NCBI RefSeq assembly: GCF_030056665.1
Contig: NZ_JASHIG010000006.1
Length of the DNA stretch: 64,000 nucleotides
Source: Flectobacillus roseus
GTDB taxonomy: Bacteria; Bacteroidota; Bacteroidia; Cytophagales; Spirosomataceae
Direction: 5' to 3' (one strand)
Under the pieces are notes generated by a model. The model searched no databases and was not told the DNA's origin. It was given only the letters and a program-made list of their open reading frames with translations. The stretch's first letter is position 1. Every line of letters starts with the position of its first letter. Of the stretch, positions 45,739-55,510 are shown in pieces. Made by a program: the position numbers and the translations under genes.

Positions 45739-48318
45739 TTAATTAGCCGTAATTTTAGTTTCTACAATATTGTTATCTACACGACCTTCTCCACCCGAGC
45801 CATACAGAATAGTTACTGTGATGTTTTGACTAGTATTGGAAGGAATACCTCCTTTTCGAGTGACAGTAAACCCAATTTTCTTAAAACTATTTTGGGGAAT
45901 ACTAACCCCAGGTTTTGCCATCACGGTGATAAAGTTTGTGTTTTCCGAAAATGTCCAATCACTGTTACTATTGGTGGATCCTCCCAACACATTGGATGTT
46001 CCTGTGTTGATAGAATAAGTAATATCAAACCCTGAGATTTTGGTAATTCTAAATCCTGTGATATTGCCTGATACGTTTTGTACATTATTTTTTTCAAAAA
46101 CATTTACCACAATATCCCTTGCGTTGGAAGCACCTGTGAACTCTAAGCTATTTATTTCGGTAGTTGGGGTCAAATCTGGAATTGGCGCATCCTTCCAGTC
46201 GCTGGACGAACCATCAGATACATTTGGCACACCATCACCATCGGTATCACAATTTCCAGTACAATCTATTTTGCCATCCTCGTCCAAATCCCAGTTCGGA
46301 TTTAGACCAGCCTCCAATAGATCCGAAATTCCATTATTATCACTATCCACGTCATAAGGATTAGGCTTACCATCAAGATCGGTGTCGGGAGGTGTAAGTC
46401 CCAAACCCGCTGCTGCTGCCAGCGGTACACCCTGTAGGTTAACGGGGCCATCAACCATTCCGTCTTCATTCAAATCTATGCCCAAAGTTTCAGCCACATC
46501 TCTGATACCGTCATTATCGCTATCCAAATCTATTCTATTGGGAGTTCCATCTCCATCGGTATCAGCACTAAGTTGGGCATTTTCAACGGTATCTAAAATA
46601 CCATCATTATCGTCATCCAAATCTGTTACATCCGCCAAGCCATCTTTGTCTGTATCCAAAGGACAACCACTTGGTGCAATCCCTGCTACCAATGGGCAAG
46701 TATCTATTTTATCGTTATAGGTATCACCATCAGTATCTGGATTTTTGGGGTCTGTGGTAGTCAAGTCTGGAATACCGTCGTTGTTGGGATCTATTTCTTC
46801 TTTGTTGGTAAGTCCATCGCCATCACAATCCAAAGCTTTCCACGCCAATGTGGTGGAAGCATATACTTGGTCGACAATATTGTAACTACAACCATCTTTC
46901 GGATTGGTATTGTCGAGCGGTGTTAATACATTATTATCTGTACCTGTAAGCTCTTTGTAATTGTTTACGCCATCTCCATCACAGTCGGCAGTTCGCCATA
47001 ATGTGGAAGTATTGGCTAATATTTGATTGGTAGCATTGTAGCTACAGCCATCTGTATAGTTTGTTCCATCTGTTATTTCTTGAGAATTTGAAACACCATC
47101 ACCATCCATATCAGGATTAGATTCACGGTAGTCTGGTGTACCTGAGCTATTGAGGTCTGGAGGAGTTGGACTATTGGCATCACCATAACTGGTAGAACCA
47201 TCGACGGAGGCAATAATTCCGTCGGCATCGAGGTCGAGGATACTATCTATTTTGCCATCACCATTTATATCCAGAGTTGCAGGATTACTAATGCCACTTT
47301 CGAGCAAATCAGATAGACCATCATTATCGCTGTCTAAGTCGAGGTAATCTGCTCCTGTTGCGCTGTCGCTATTGAGAGGTACAGGATCGCTAGTATCGCC
47401 CCAGTTGGCACTTCCATCGGCGCTACCCATTATACCATCAAGGTCACCGTCGGTTCCATCAACGATTCCGTCGCCATTGGCATCAATCAATGCTGCATTG
47501 CCACTTTCTATAATATCATTGATTCCATCGTTATCGCTATCTAAATCATAGGGATTTTTACGGGTGTCTAAATCGGTGTCGGACAATACCAAGCCAGCAC
47601 CAGCACTCGCTGGTATCCCTGTTCCTCCAATGATACCATCAGCAATTCCATCAAAATCAATATCGATACCACCACCTTCTATTACATCATTGATGCCATC
47701 GTTATCACTATCTAAGTCGATACGATTTGGAATACCATCTCCATCAGTGTCAACACTGGCTTGTGCATTTTCTACAGTATCCAAAATACCATCGTTATCA
47801 TCATCCAAATCGATACTATCTCCAACTCCATCGTTATCAGTATCAAGAAATACTGTAAGCGAAGTAGTGCTGTTGTCATTCCCAGATAAATTACCTGTCG
47901 TTTGTGGACCATTAAATCCTAGTGTACCAGTGATGGTTAGCGGACCACCGACGTTGACACCAGTATAACCAATCTCAATTTGACTACATGTTGCAGGGGC
48001 AATCGGTAGCGTATTTTCGAGACGAATATTCGACCCTTCGGTGGAAAGTACTGTCCAACCTACGATATTCACAGGTACGATCGAGGACCCAACCAGTGAG
48101 CTTGGAAGGCTAATGAGGGGTCTTAACTTATTGGCCGCAGCCGTTCGGATACCACCATCGTTGTTACAAATATCTATTATGACTCGACCAGTACTAGAGC
48201 CTTTGGCTACAGCAGCAGGTTGATTCAAAATATTTATACTAACATCTTGGGCGGCCGCTATCCCAGCAATACAGCTGAAAATAGCACAGAATAATACTAC
48301 TCTTGGCAAAATGTACAT
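45739..48318 (-). CDS. Secreted protein with thrombospondin type 3 calcium-binding repeats
   Basis: Starting at MYILPRVVLFCAIF, the product is 859 residues with a signal peptide cut near AAAQDV. An N-terminal beta domain (to about 165) is followed by many TSP3 units (DTDNDGVGDSIDLDDDNDGI, about 170-730). A final beta domain (about 740-859) follows; no type IX secretion CTD is evident. The Asp/Asn-rich repeats bind calcium. It is probably cell-surface or secreted, as in other Cytophagales; the substrate is unknown. The many plus-strand frames in it are shadows from the repeats. Confidence 0.85.
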   Translation of the reverse strand: MYILPRVVLFCAIFSCIAGIAAAQDVSINILNQPAAVAKGSSTGRVIIDICNNDGGIRTAAANKLRPLISLPSSLVGSSIVPVNIVGWTVLSTEGSNIRLENTLPIAPATCSQIEIGYTGVNVGGPLTITGTLGFNGPQTTGNLSGNDNSTTSLTVFLDTDNDGVGDSIDLDDDNDGILDTVENAQASVDTDGDGIPNRIDLDSDNDGINDVIEGGGIDIDFDGIADGIIGGTGIPASAGAGLVLSDTDLDTRKNPYDLDSDNDGINDIIESGNAALIDANGDGIVDGTDGDLDGIMGSADGSANWGDTSDPVPLNSDSATGADYLDLDSDNDGLSDLLESGISNPATLDINGDGKIDSILDLDADGIIASVDGSTSYGDANSPTPPDLNSSGTPDYRESNPDMDGDGVSNSQEITDGTNYTDGCSYNATNQILANTSTLWRTADCDGDGVNNYKELTGTDNNVLTPLDNTNPKDGCSYNIVDQVYASTTLAWKALDCDGDGLTNKEEIDPNNDGIPDLTTTDPKNPDTDGDTYNDKIDTCPLVAGIAPSGCPLDTDKDGLADVTDLDDDNDGILDTVENAQLSADTDGDGTPNRIDLDSDNDGIRDVAETLGIDLNEDGMVDGPVNLQGVPLAAAAGLGLTPPDTDLDGKPNPYDVDSDNNGISDLLEAGLNPNWDLDEDGKIDCTGNCDTDGDGVPNVSDGSSSDWKDAPIPDLTPTTEINSLEFTGASNARDIVVNVFEKNNVQNVSGNITGFRITKISGFDITYSINTGTSNVLGGSTNSNSDWTFSENTNFITVMAKPGVSIPQNSFKKIGFTVTRKGGIPSNTSQNITVTILYGSGGEGRVDNNIVETKITAN

Positions 48319-48931
48319 AGTATAGATTGTGTTTGGTAAAAAATAAACGGATGTGAATTTTCCTTTACGAGATAGTTCCAAACAAGGATACTTATGCGGC
48401 TAACGTGCGCAGATGATTGCGAGAGAGATTCTAAACAATTGGATAATCCAATAACAATATCTACTTAGTGCGATTCGTGTTTTCTTGTTTTGATACTAGA
48501 ACATCTATTTATTCAACTGCCATTTTTGATTGTTTTTTACAACTTTCTGCAAATAGCAATAAGCTCAGTAAAATTAATGTGCGGTTAAGTCTACTTAACA
48601 GTTTCAAATTTTGATGTAAGGATAAAGGAAGATTACACTAGATATTCTTCATTGATACCAATAAAGAACATGATTAGCTATACAATATTCGTGCCGTAGT
48701 TATCTGGCTTATTTAAAAACCTTTATAGCTATACGTAATTACCGCTACCCTACATCAAACCTTAGCATTAGTGATTTTTGTCTATATTAATCATTGAGTA
48801 CTTTTCTAGATTCAACGCGATTCATCTGAGCGATTTTCTATCAATGGAGCATCTGAAGCGTCTTTTATTTCAAACAATTTTCTAATTATTGGCTTACATC
48901 ATCTATCTTCACGGCAAAAAACGATTAAAAT
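48319..48931. other. Noncoding gap of about 0.6 kb
   Basis: AT-rich, no frame or repeat of note seen. It should contain promoters of the TSP3 and HopJ genes. Confidence 0.5.
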
Positions 48932-49270
48932 ATGTCAGTTAATTCTTTCATTGAAAAAATAAAAACTAATCCCGAGACTATCGAGTTTCAGGAAGTGATT
49001 GCGGTAATTGATGCCTCTTATCAATTTCAACCAACAAAATTTCGTAATGGAAATACCGTTAATGAAGCAGGTCAAAACTCAGGTTCATGCAAGGTATTTT
49101 CATTTGCTAAGCTCAATGGTTTGAGCAAAGAAGAAACGTTGGCTTGTTTTGGCGCTTTTTATCGTAACGATGTGTTGCAAAATCCAGAAGGTACAGACCA
49201 CCAGAATATCCGTAATTTTATCGAGTTCGGTTGGGATGGTATCGAGTTTGAAGGACAAGCCTTGCAATAA
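48932..49270 (+). CDS. HopJ-family protein
   Basis: The 112-residue protein matches the small HopJ family (FIEKIKTNPETIEFQEVIAV, GSCKVFSFAKLNGLSKEET, LACFGAFYR). The family was named after a Pseudomonas type III effector but is widespread in free-living bacteria; here there is no secretion system, so an effector role is unlikely. Function is unknown. Confidence 0.85.
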   Translation: MSVNSFIEKIKTNPETIEFQEVIAVIDASYQFQPTKFRNGNTVNEAGQNSGSCKVFSFAKLNGLSKEETLACFGAFYRNDVLQNPEGTDHQNIRNFIEFGWDGIEFEGQALQ

Positions 49271-49368
49271 CTCAGAGCTGTCGGATAGCGACTTTCGCTG
49301 CTTCATCTATGAGCACAAAGCTGGTAGCCGACAGCCAAATACATCATGAGCTTTTCGACGAAAATCCT

Positions 49369-49376
49369 TAAATTTG
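49369..49376 (+). promoter_or_regulatory. Probable -7 box of the aminoacyl-tRNA-protein transferase gene
   Basis: TAAATTTG 24 nt before the start codon; no good TTTG at the -33 position. Confidence 0.4.
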
Positions 49377-49399
49377 TGAATTAACGACGACTATAAGAA

Positions 49400-50455
49400 A
49401 TGTTTGCAGAATTAGAAAATCCTTTGTTTATCGATCCCCACGAACTTGACCAATATTTGGCCGACGGGTGGTTTAGAATGGGGCAAAGTGTTTTTACGAC
49501 AAACTTTCTCAAGTTCAACCACGTATTCTACAGTGCGCTTTGGCTTAGAATTAATCTTCTTGAAGCTGAATTTCCTACTACTAAAAGTAAACTCCAAAAG
49601 CTCAACAGCAAATTTGAAGTAGAAATACAGCCTGCTCAAATCAAACCCATTCAGGAAACTTTATTTGATAAATATCGTAGACATATTACCTTCGAAACCT
49701 CCAATTCGTTGGAGCAATTACTTTTTAACAATACACAAAGAGATATTTTCAATGCCTACGAGGTAAATGTTTATGATAAAGAAAAACTAATCGCTACTGG
49801 TTTTTTTGACTTAGGTCATGATAGCGGCGCGGGTATTTCTTGTTTTTATGACCCTGATTACAAAAAACATAGTCTGGGCAAATATTTGATGTTTTTGAAA
49901 ATGGATTTTTGTATCGAGCGTGGACTAACATTCTTTTACCCAGGCTATTTTGCTCCAGGTTATCGCTTATTTGACTACAAACTTGACCTTACCAAATCTG
50001 CGATGGAATTTCTTGATTTTCGCGATAATCAGTGGTATCCTATGTCAACATTTTCTGCAGACAATACCCCCTTGATTGAAATTCAAGAACGTTTGACTGA
50101 ACTACAAATGCTGATTGAAAACGCAGGTCAAATTAGCAAAGTATATCATTATGAGTATTTTGACGCTAATCTTGTCCCTTCGCTTAATGGCTTAGGCTTG
50201 CTGGACCACCCTGTCATGTTGGTATGTTTTGAAAGACAACCCAATCAAATTAATCCTATTGTACTGTTTGATATTCGCAAAAAACACTATCAACTTTGGC
50301 TTTGCAATAGTGTGTATGGTATGACCTATGAGAGCGAATATGATAATTTTTACGGAGAACATTTATTACATCCTTTTCGTCATCTTGTTAGCTGCGATAC
50401 GGCTGAGGCCATGGCACAAGTAGTGACCACAGCACTAGTCAAGGTCGATGACTAG
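49400..50455 (+). CDS. Arginyl/leucyl-tRNA-protein transferase (Ate1/Bpt-like)
   Basis: The 351-residue protein has an Ate/Bpt-like N-terminal part (PHELDQYLADGWFRMGQSVF, near 13-32) and GNAT-like core (AYEVNVYDKEKLIATGFFDL, GKYLMFLKMDFCIERGL, YPGYFAPGYRLFDYK). The family adds Arg or Leu to protein N-termini (N-end rule). The C-terminal 130 residues are less conserved. Monocistronic. Confidence 0.8.
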   Translation: MFAELENPLFIDPHELDQYLADGWFRMGQSVFTTNFLKFNHVFYSALWLRINLLEAEFPTTKSKLQKLNSKFEVEIQPAQIKPIQETLFDKYRRHITFETSNSLEQLLFNNTQRDIFNAYEVNVYDKEKLIATGFFDLGHDSGAGISCFYDPDYKKHSLGKYLMFLKMDFCIERGLTFFYPGYFAPGYRLFDYKLDLTKSAMEFLDFRDNQWYPMSTFSADNTPLIEIQERLTELQMLIENAGQISKVYHYEYFDANLVPSLNGLGLLDHPVMLVCFERQPNQINPIVLFDIRKKHYQLWLCNSVYGMTYESEYDNFYGEHLLHPFRHLVSCDTAEAMAQVVTTALVKVDD

Positions 50456-50693
50456 ATCATATTTAACCCAATACAATTCCTTCATCAATATTTTAAAAAA
50501 GTATCCTTGTAGATTTATAAAGCCAATTTTAGCCCAAGAGAAATTATTGGCACATAATTAGCTTATTTCAGATAAACGACGTATTTTACAATACAATTGC
50601 AGAAATTAAGGGAGCATTTTTACATATCGATTGACAATTACATTATAAAGCGTATCCCTTAAGACATCGAGAAAACAATCTAACCAAGCGACT

Positions 50694-53600
50694 ATGAGGT
50701 TCTTGAGTGGAACAACTAAGCACATCCATCTCTTAAGACGATTGGTGCTTATCATAAGTTTACTGACTACTTTTGATACAGTTTACGCTACTAATTCGGG
50801 GCAAATAGATTTGAGAAGTGTAAATTTGGAGGAACATGCTCCCATTTCTTTAGATGGAGAGTGGGCCTTTTATTGGGAAAAACTTTTTACACTTCAACAA
50901 GTTCAGCAACATCAACCCGACTACTTTATCCATTTCACCAAAGTTTGGAATAAAGTCCCTCAACTCAAAGAGACTGCCAAGGCCTACGGCTATGCAACGT
51001 ATCATTTGAGATTGCTTATCGATGCAAAAAAGACACCAGTTTTGGCCTTTTCTATACCCTCCATATATACCAGTTATCGTTTTTGGGTCAATAACACAGA
51101 ACTAGCCCACAATGGGATAGTTGCCAAAGATAAGGATCATTATAAGCCTCAATGGCTTCCTCAGGTTCAGTCATTTGCTGTACAAAAAGATACCCTAGAC
51201 TTGGTCATCCAAATCGCTAACTTTGATCATTATAAAGGTGGAGCCTCTCGCCCCATTAAAATAGGAGCGCCTAGTCGTGTATACCACGAGCGTGAGCTAG
51301 AATTAGCATCTGATATGTTGCTCACAGGGATTTTGGTGATGGGCGGTCTGCTGTTTTTTGGATTGTATCTGATGGGACAACACGAAAAGGAAGTACTCTA
51401 TTTTGGCATATTCTGTTTGCTTTTTGTATACCGAGTAATTGGCGTAGACAATCTCTATTTTTTTCATTATTTATTTCCTAGTCTTGACTGGCATTTGACC
51501 ATCCATCTCGAATATGGTGCTATGTTTCTGAGCATATTCATTTACAGTTTATTTTTAAGAAAACTTTATCCATACGAAACCGACGGCCTTTTTATCTATT
51601 TTATGGCAGGAGTAAGCTTAGCATTTTTCATTATGATGCTTGCCGCTCCTGTTCATGTGTTTACTTATAGCGCTAACCTTTTCTATTATTTAGTGTTAGT
51701 TTTTGTTGGATATAATTTCCTTACGGTCATAAGGGCTTATATTAACAAACGCCAAGGCACCATTTATGCCATGTTGAGTATGGTTTTCTTCGGACTAGCT
51801 ATCAGCTTGAGTATTTTAGGACACTATCAAATCATAAACTACTATCCTATTTATTTCTCGATGGGATATCTAGGATTTATCTTTTTCCAAAACCTTATTT
51901 TAACATATCGCTTTGCCTTTTCATTACGTAACTCCAAAGAATTAGCCGAACAAGGAGCGAGAGCAAAATCTGAGTTTTTGGCCAATATGAGTCACGAAAT
52001 CAGAACTCCCCTGAATGGTATCATTGGGTTTACAGACTTGTTGATGAAAACCAAACTTGAGGAAACTCAACGTAAGTATATGTCGACCGTTTCGCAATCG
52101 GCACATTCGTTATTGGATATTATCAACGATATTCTGGATTTCTCGAAAATAGAAGCTGGTAAATTGGAGCTATCCATTGAAAAAACAGACATTTTCGACT
52201 TAGGTAATCAGATTATCAGCATGATAGCGTTTCAGGCAGATAGCAAAAAACTAGAAGTTCTTCTTAATATTTCACATGATACCCCTAGGTTTGTCTGGAC
52301 AGACCCTGTTCGTTTAAGACAAATTTTGGTCAACCTATTGGGCAATGCCGTAAAGTTTACAGCGCAAGGAGAAGTAGAGTTGAAGATAGAGGCCTTTCAA
52401 AGCTACAACGAAGGAGAATGGCATTTGAAATTTTCGGTAAGAGATACAGGTATCGGGATTGACGAGGCCAATCAGGCTAAGATTTTTAATGCTTTTTCAC
52501 AGGAAGACGAATCCACAACACGGAGGTTTGGTGGTACAGGCTTAGGCTTGACTATTTCAAACAAACTTTTGGGCTTGATGAAAAGTACCCTTCAACTCAA
52601 GAGTAAAAAAGGTCTTGGTAGTACGTTTTATTTTGAAATCACTGTTAAAGCCGAAGAAGGCGACCCATTGCAATGGGATAATTTGGAAAAATTACAAAAG
52701 GTATTAATCGTAGATGACAATGCCAATAACCGACATATTTTGAAAGAAATGTTGGCGATTAAATCTATTGCCTCTGATGAAGCGGAAAATGGCATTCAGG
52801 CCTTAGATTTTATGAAGGAAGGCCGTCAATATGATTTGGTGTTGATGGACTACCACATGCCATACATGGATGGTCTCGAAAGTATCAAACACATACGAAA
52901 ACTACCTGACTATACCGCAGATAAACAAGATATTCTTTTGTTGTGTAGTTCATCCGACAATCAAGAAATCATTGATGCATGCCGAACCTATTCGGTGAAG
53001 CAAAGATTAATGAAACCAATTGGGTTAAATACGTTATTTAATGCCCTGTCACAGTTGGATTCGCTTCATGCAGGAGAGAATCTAATACTAGAAGCTCCAC
53101 AATGGCTGAGTGCAGAAAAAGTCAATATCATGATTGTGGAAGACAACCCCGTAAACATGATGCTTGCTAAAACGATTGTAAAAGGTCTTTTGCCACAAGC
53201 CAAACTTTTAGAGGCAGAAAATGGCAAAGTTGCTGTAGATTTATTTAAGATTAACTGGGTGGATATTATCTTAATGGATGTTCAAATGCCTATTATGAGT
53301 GGTTACGAAGCAACCCGTTTGATTCGTGAGCATGAAAATGGCAAAACGAAAACACCAATTATCGCCTTAACTGCAGGAACAGTGAAAGGAGAGCGAGATA
53401 AATGTTTGGAAGCAGGAATGAATGATTATATCACCAAACCCATCGTGAAAGGAGCTTTGGAAAAAGCCCTTCAAGAATGGCTCAATCTTGAACCCAACTT
53501 GGCACCAATAACGGTTGTAGAAGATCGTGTATCTTCTACCAATGAAAAAATACACTTCAATAAAGAGGATTTGTCTCATAGACTAGGTAACGATACTACC

Positions 53601-53876
53601 TTTATGAGTCAATTACTCGAAATAGCCGATAGACAATTACAAGAGTTTTTGGTAGAGTTACATGAATTATTTGCCAAGCAAAATCTCAATGGTATCAAGT
53701 CCCTAGCACACAAACTCAAGGGGACTGCCTTATCTAGTGGGTTTGATGAGTTAGCCCATTTAGCCGAAAAACTAGAGAAACGAGAAGAATTTGACCATGA
53801 TTATTTTGAGCAATTAATCAAGGAGTTAGAGCAAGAAGTTCTTATCACCAGAGGAATTATTGCGAAGGAGATGTAG
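50694..53876 (+). CDS. 7TM-DISM hybrid sensor histidine kinase
   Basis: The 1060-residue protein has a signal peptide or first helix, an extracellular 7TMR-DISM-type sensor (about 35-200, ISLDGEWAFYWE), and seven membrane helices (about 205-405). HisKA follows with His434 (NMSHEIRTPLNG), then an HATPase (LVNLLGNAVKFT, GTGLGLTIS), REC1 with Asp719 (VLMDYHMP), REC2 with Asp862 (ILMDVQMP) and a C-terminal HPt with His1006 (LAHKLKGTA). It can run a whole phosphorelay in one chain. The ligand is likely a carbohydrate or other extracellular signal. No response regulator is next to it. Confidence 0.92.
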   Translation: MRFLSGTTKHIHLLRRLVLIISLLTTFDTVYATNSGQIDLRSVNLEEHAPISLDGEWAFYWEKLFTLQQVQQHQPDYFIHFTKVWNKVPQLKETAKAYGYATYHLRLLIDAKKTPVLAFSIPSIYTSYRFWVNNTELAHNGIVAKDKDHYKPQWLPQVQSFAVQKDTLDLVIQIANFDHYKGGASRPIKIGAPSRVYHERELELASDMLLTGILVMGGLLFFGLYLMGQHEKEVLYFGIFCLLFVYRVIGVDNLYFFHYLFPSLDWHLTIHLEYGAMFLSIFIYSLFLRKLYPYETDGLFIYFMAGVSLAFFIMMLAAPVHVFTYSANLFYYLVLVFVGYNFLTVIRAYINKRQGTIYAMLSMVFFGLAISLSILGHYQIINYYPIYFSMGYLGFIFFQNLILTYRFAFSLRNSKELAEQGARAKSEFLANMSHEIRTPLNGIIGFTDLLMKTKLEETQRKYMSTVSQSAHSLLDIINDILDFSKIEAGKLELSIEKTDIFDLGNQIISMIAFQADSKKLEVLLNISHDTPRFVWTDPVRLRQILVNLLGNAVKFTAQGEVELKIEAFQSYNEGEWHLKFSVRDTGIGIDEANQAKIFNAFSQEDESTTRRFGGTGLGLTISNKLLGLMKSTLQLKSKKGLGSTFYFEITVKAEEGDPLQWDNLEKLQKVLIVDDNANNRHILKEMLAIKSIASDEAENGIQALDFMKEGRQYDLVLMDYHMPYMDGLESIKHIRKLPDYTADKQDILLLCSSSDNQEIIDACRTYSVKQRLMKPIGLNTLFNALSQLDSLHAGENLILEAPQWLSAEKVNIMIVEDNPVNMMLAKTIVKGLLPQAKLLEAENGKVAVDLFKINWVDIILMDVQMPIMSGYEATRLIREHENGKTKTPIIALTAGTVKGERDKCLEAGMNDYITKPIVKGALEKALQEWLNLEPNLAPITVVEDRVSSTNEKIHFNKEDLSHRLGNDTTFMSQLLEIADRQLQEFLVELHELFAKQNLNGIKSLAHKLKGTALSSGFDELAHLAEKLEKREEFDHDYFEQLIKELEQEVLITRGIIAKEM

Positions 53877-53901
53877 GGCTTTCTATCCCCATAAAACAAA
53901 T

Positions 53902-53928
53902 AAGGTTGACGAAAATTTCGTCAACCTT
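53902..53928. terminator. Bidirectional terminator
   Basis: 13-bp arms (53902..53914 and 53916..53928) around one base lie between the convergent kinase and UspA genes. Confidence 0.8.
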
Positions 53929-53950
53929 AAACCTCAACTTTATTTTGTAA

Positions 53951-54796
53951 TCAATATTTCTTTTGTAACACCAACAATGGAATTTGCGAACTGAGCGTCA
54001 AGTGCTTGATAATGCTTTCGTGGAAAAGTTTTTCGACAAAACCTTTTGGGCGTTGTGCCAAAATCACGGCATCTGGCTTCTGATTTCGAATGTATTTGTC
54101 GATACCTACAATTGTGTCGTCTCGATATAAATTGCGGAAAATGATTTTTTCACCTCCGAATTCCTCTTCCAACAAATCAATGATTTCACTTGACGGGAAT
54201 ATCTCTGGACTCAAGTATTCTTTTACATGAACCAATTTGGTATGATCTATTCCCAATAGCGCTCCAATGTTGATAATCTTGTTGATACAGCCTACTTCAT
54301 CTCCTTCTAAATCACTGGCATATATCACTTCTTTAATAGCCTGAATCGTAGATTGTTGCGGAATAACCCATACAGGAATCTTACTTTTCTGGGCAATACT
54401 CAATGCTGTTGACCCAAACAGATTGGCCAATACACCGCCTTCTCCTAAACTTCCTATTACCAAAAAATCTGCTCGAACTTCGGCTGCCGCTTCCAAAATA
54501 TTGTCAACAGGATTGCCAAAAACCAATTTTGTTTCAAGCTTATTGGCTAACACATCTCCATATTTTGCCAGCATATCGTCCTTGGTTTGTGCCAACAAAG
54601 TACGTGTTTCTTCTAGCGCTTCTTGCATCAAACCTTGCTGAGGCAAAGGCAGTACAAAGGGAGTCGTAGAAACAGGCGATTCGTAAGCATGTAACAAGAT
54701 AATCTTTGCATCGATAAGCCCCGCCAGCGATACAGCAAAGTCAGCAGCATGTTTGGCATTGAGGCTAAAATCTGTTGGCAACAAGATAGTTTTCAT
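53951..54796 (-). CDS. Tandem universal stress protein
   Basis: Starting at MKTILLPTDFS (a Met 8 codons after the frame start) the product is 281 residues with two Usp domains. The first (1-145) keeps GSLGEGGVLANLFGSTA, a nucleotide-binding G-2x-G-9x-G(S/T) motif. The second (about 150-281) is degenerate at this motif (AQRPKGFVEKLFHESII). Cytosolic; a general stress role is family knowledge. Confidence 0.88.
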   Translation of the reverse strand: MKTILLPTDFSLNAKHAADFAVSLAGLIDAKIILLHAYESPVSTTPFVLPLPQQGLMQEALEETRTLLAQTKDDMLAKYGDVLANKLETKLVFGNPVDNILEAAAEVRADFLVIGSLGEGGVLANLFGSTALSIAQKSKIPVWVIPQQSTIQAIKEVIYASDLEGDEVGCINKIINIGALLGIDHTKLVHVKEYLSPEIFPSSEIIDLLEEEFGGEKIIFRNLYRDDTIVGIDKYIRNQKPDAVILAQRPKGFVEKLFHESIIKHLTLSSQIPLLVLQKKY

Positions 54797-54995
54797 AGCT
54801 TTATCTGTTTTGTTGAGCACAAATATCCTTCAAAACTGCTATAACTTATATGAGTTCAGTTAGCTGATTTTGTGACCTTTATCAGTAACTCAGCTACTGA
54901 TTAAAGTCATTATTTGTACCCTTTAAACTCATTCTATGGAGCTATTTCTTCTTGAATATTTGCTATCAAAACAGGGGATAAAATTTGAAATATTT

Positions 54996-55289
54996 ATGGC
55001 AAGTCACACACAAACACCAGTCCTTATGTTGTTCTACGAAACTCATAAGGAAGAGTTGGAGGTTTTTGAGAGACTCAAAAAAAACAATCCAACTATTGCA
55101 AGCTACCTTGCGGTTAGTGTAAAAAACAACCCAGAGGTAGCCAAAACTTTCAAGGTGACTCAATTGCCGACCTATTTAATTTTATACAAAGGGAAGGAGT
55201 GTTGGCGTCATGTTGGAAATGCAAATATCGATTTACTGAAAAACAATCTAGCCTTGATTGAACCCATCAATCGTGAAGCATTCATATAA
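54996..55289 (+). CDS. Thioredoxin-like protein without CXXC motif
   Basis: From MASHTQTPVLMLF the product is 97 residues with a thioredoxin fold: strand VLMLFYETHKEEL, then VAKTFKVTQLPTYLILYKGK, where Leu-Pro-Thr is the usual cis-Pro loop. The CXXC active site is replaced by YETH, so it is not a dithiol oxidoreductase. It may be a binding or chaperone-like protein. An earlier start at 54936 is possible but adds hydrophobic residues of low quality. Confidence 0.7.
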   Translation: MASHTQTPVLMLFYETHKEELEVFERLKKNNPTIASYLAVSVKNNPEVAKTFKVTQLPTYLILYKGKECWRHVGNANIDLLKNNLALIEPINREAFI

Positions 55290-55510
55290 TACAGTGCCTT
55301 TTGTCTGTCATGACAAAAGGCCTGTAGCATTTGAACAATTATCAACAAACGACTTGCACTTCTACCATTAAGCACATTGTTCTCAGGCAAACCTACCGAG
55401 ACCCTTCTACAACTATCGCTATTTTTAGTAATACCCCCTTGATTGAAAGGCTTGGTACAAAAGGCATTTCCAAGCATTTATCCTTTGCCTAACCTAAATC
55501 AATAAACAGC

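Noticed and set aside
46040..47968. Long plus-strand ORFs inside the TSP3 gene
   Set aside because: They are Ser/Pro-rich shadows of the Asp-rich repeats on the other strand.
48932..49270. HopJ protein as a type III secreted effector
   Set aside because: The family is common in free-living bacteria and no secretion system is near.
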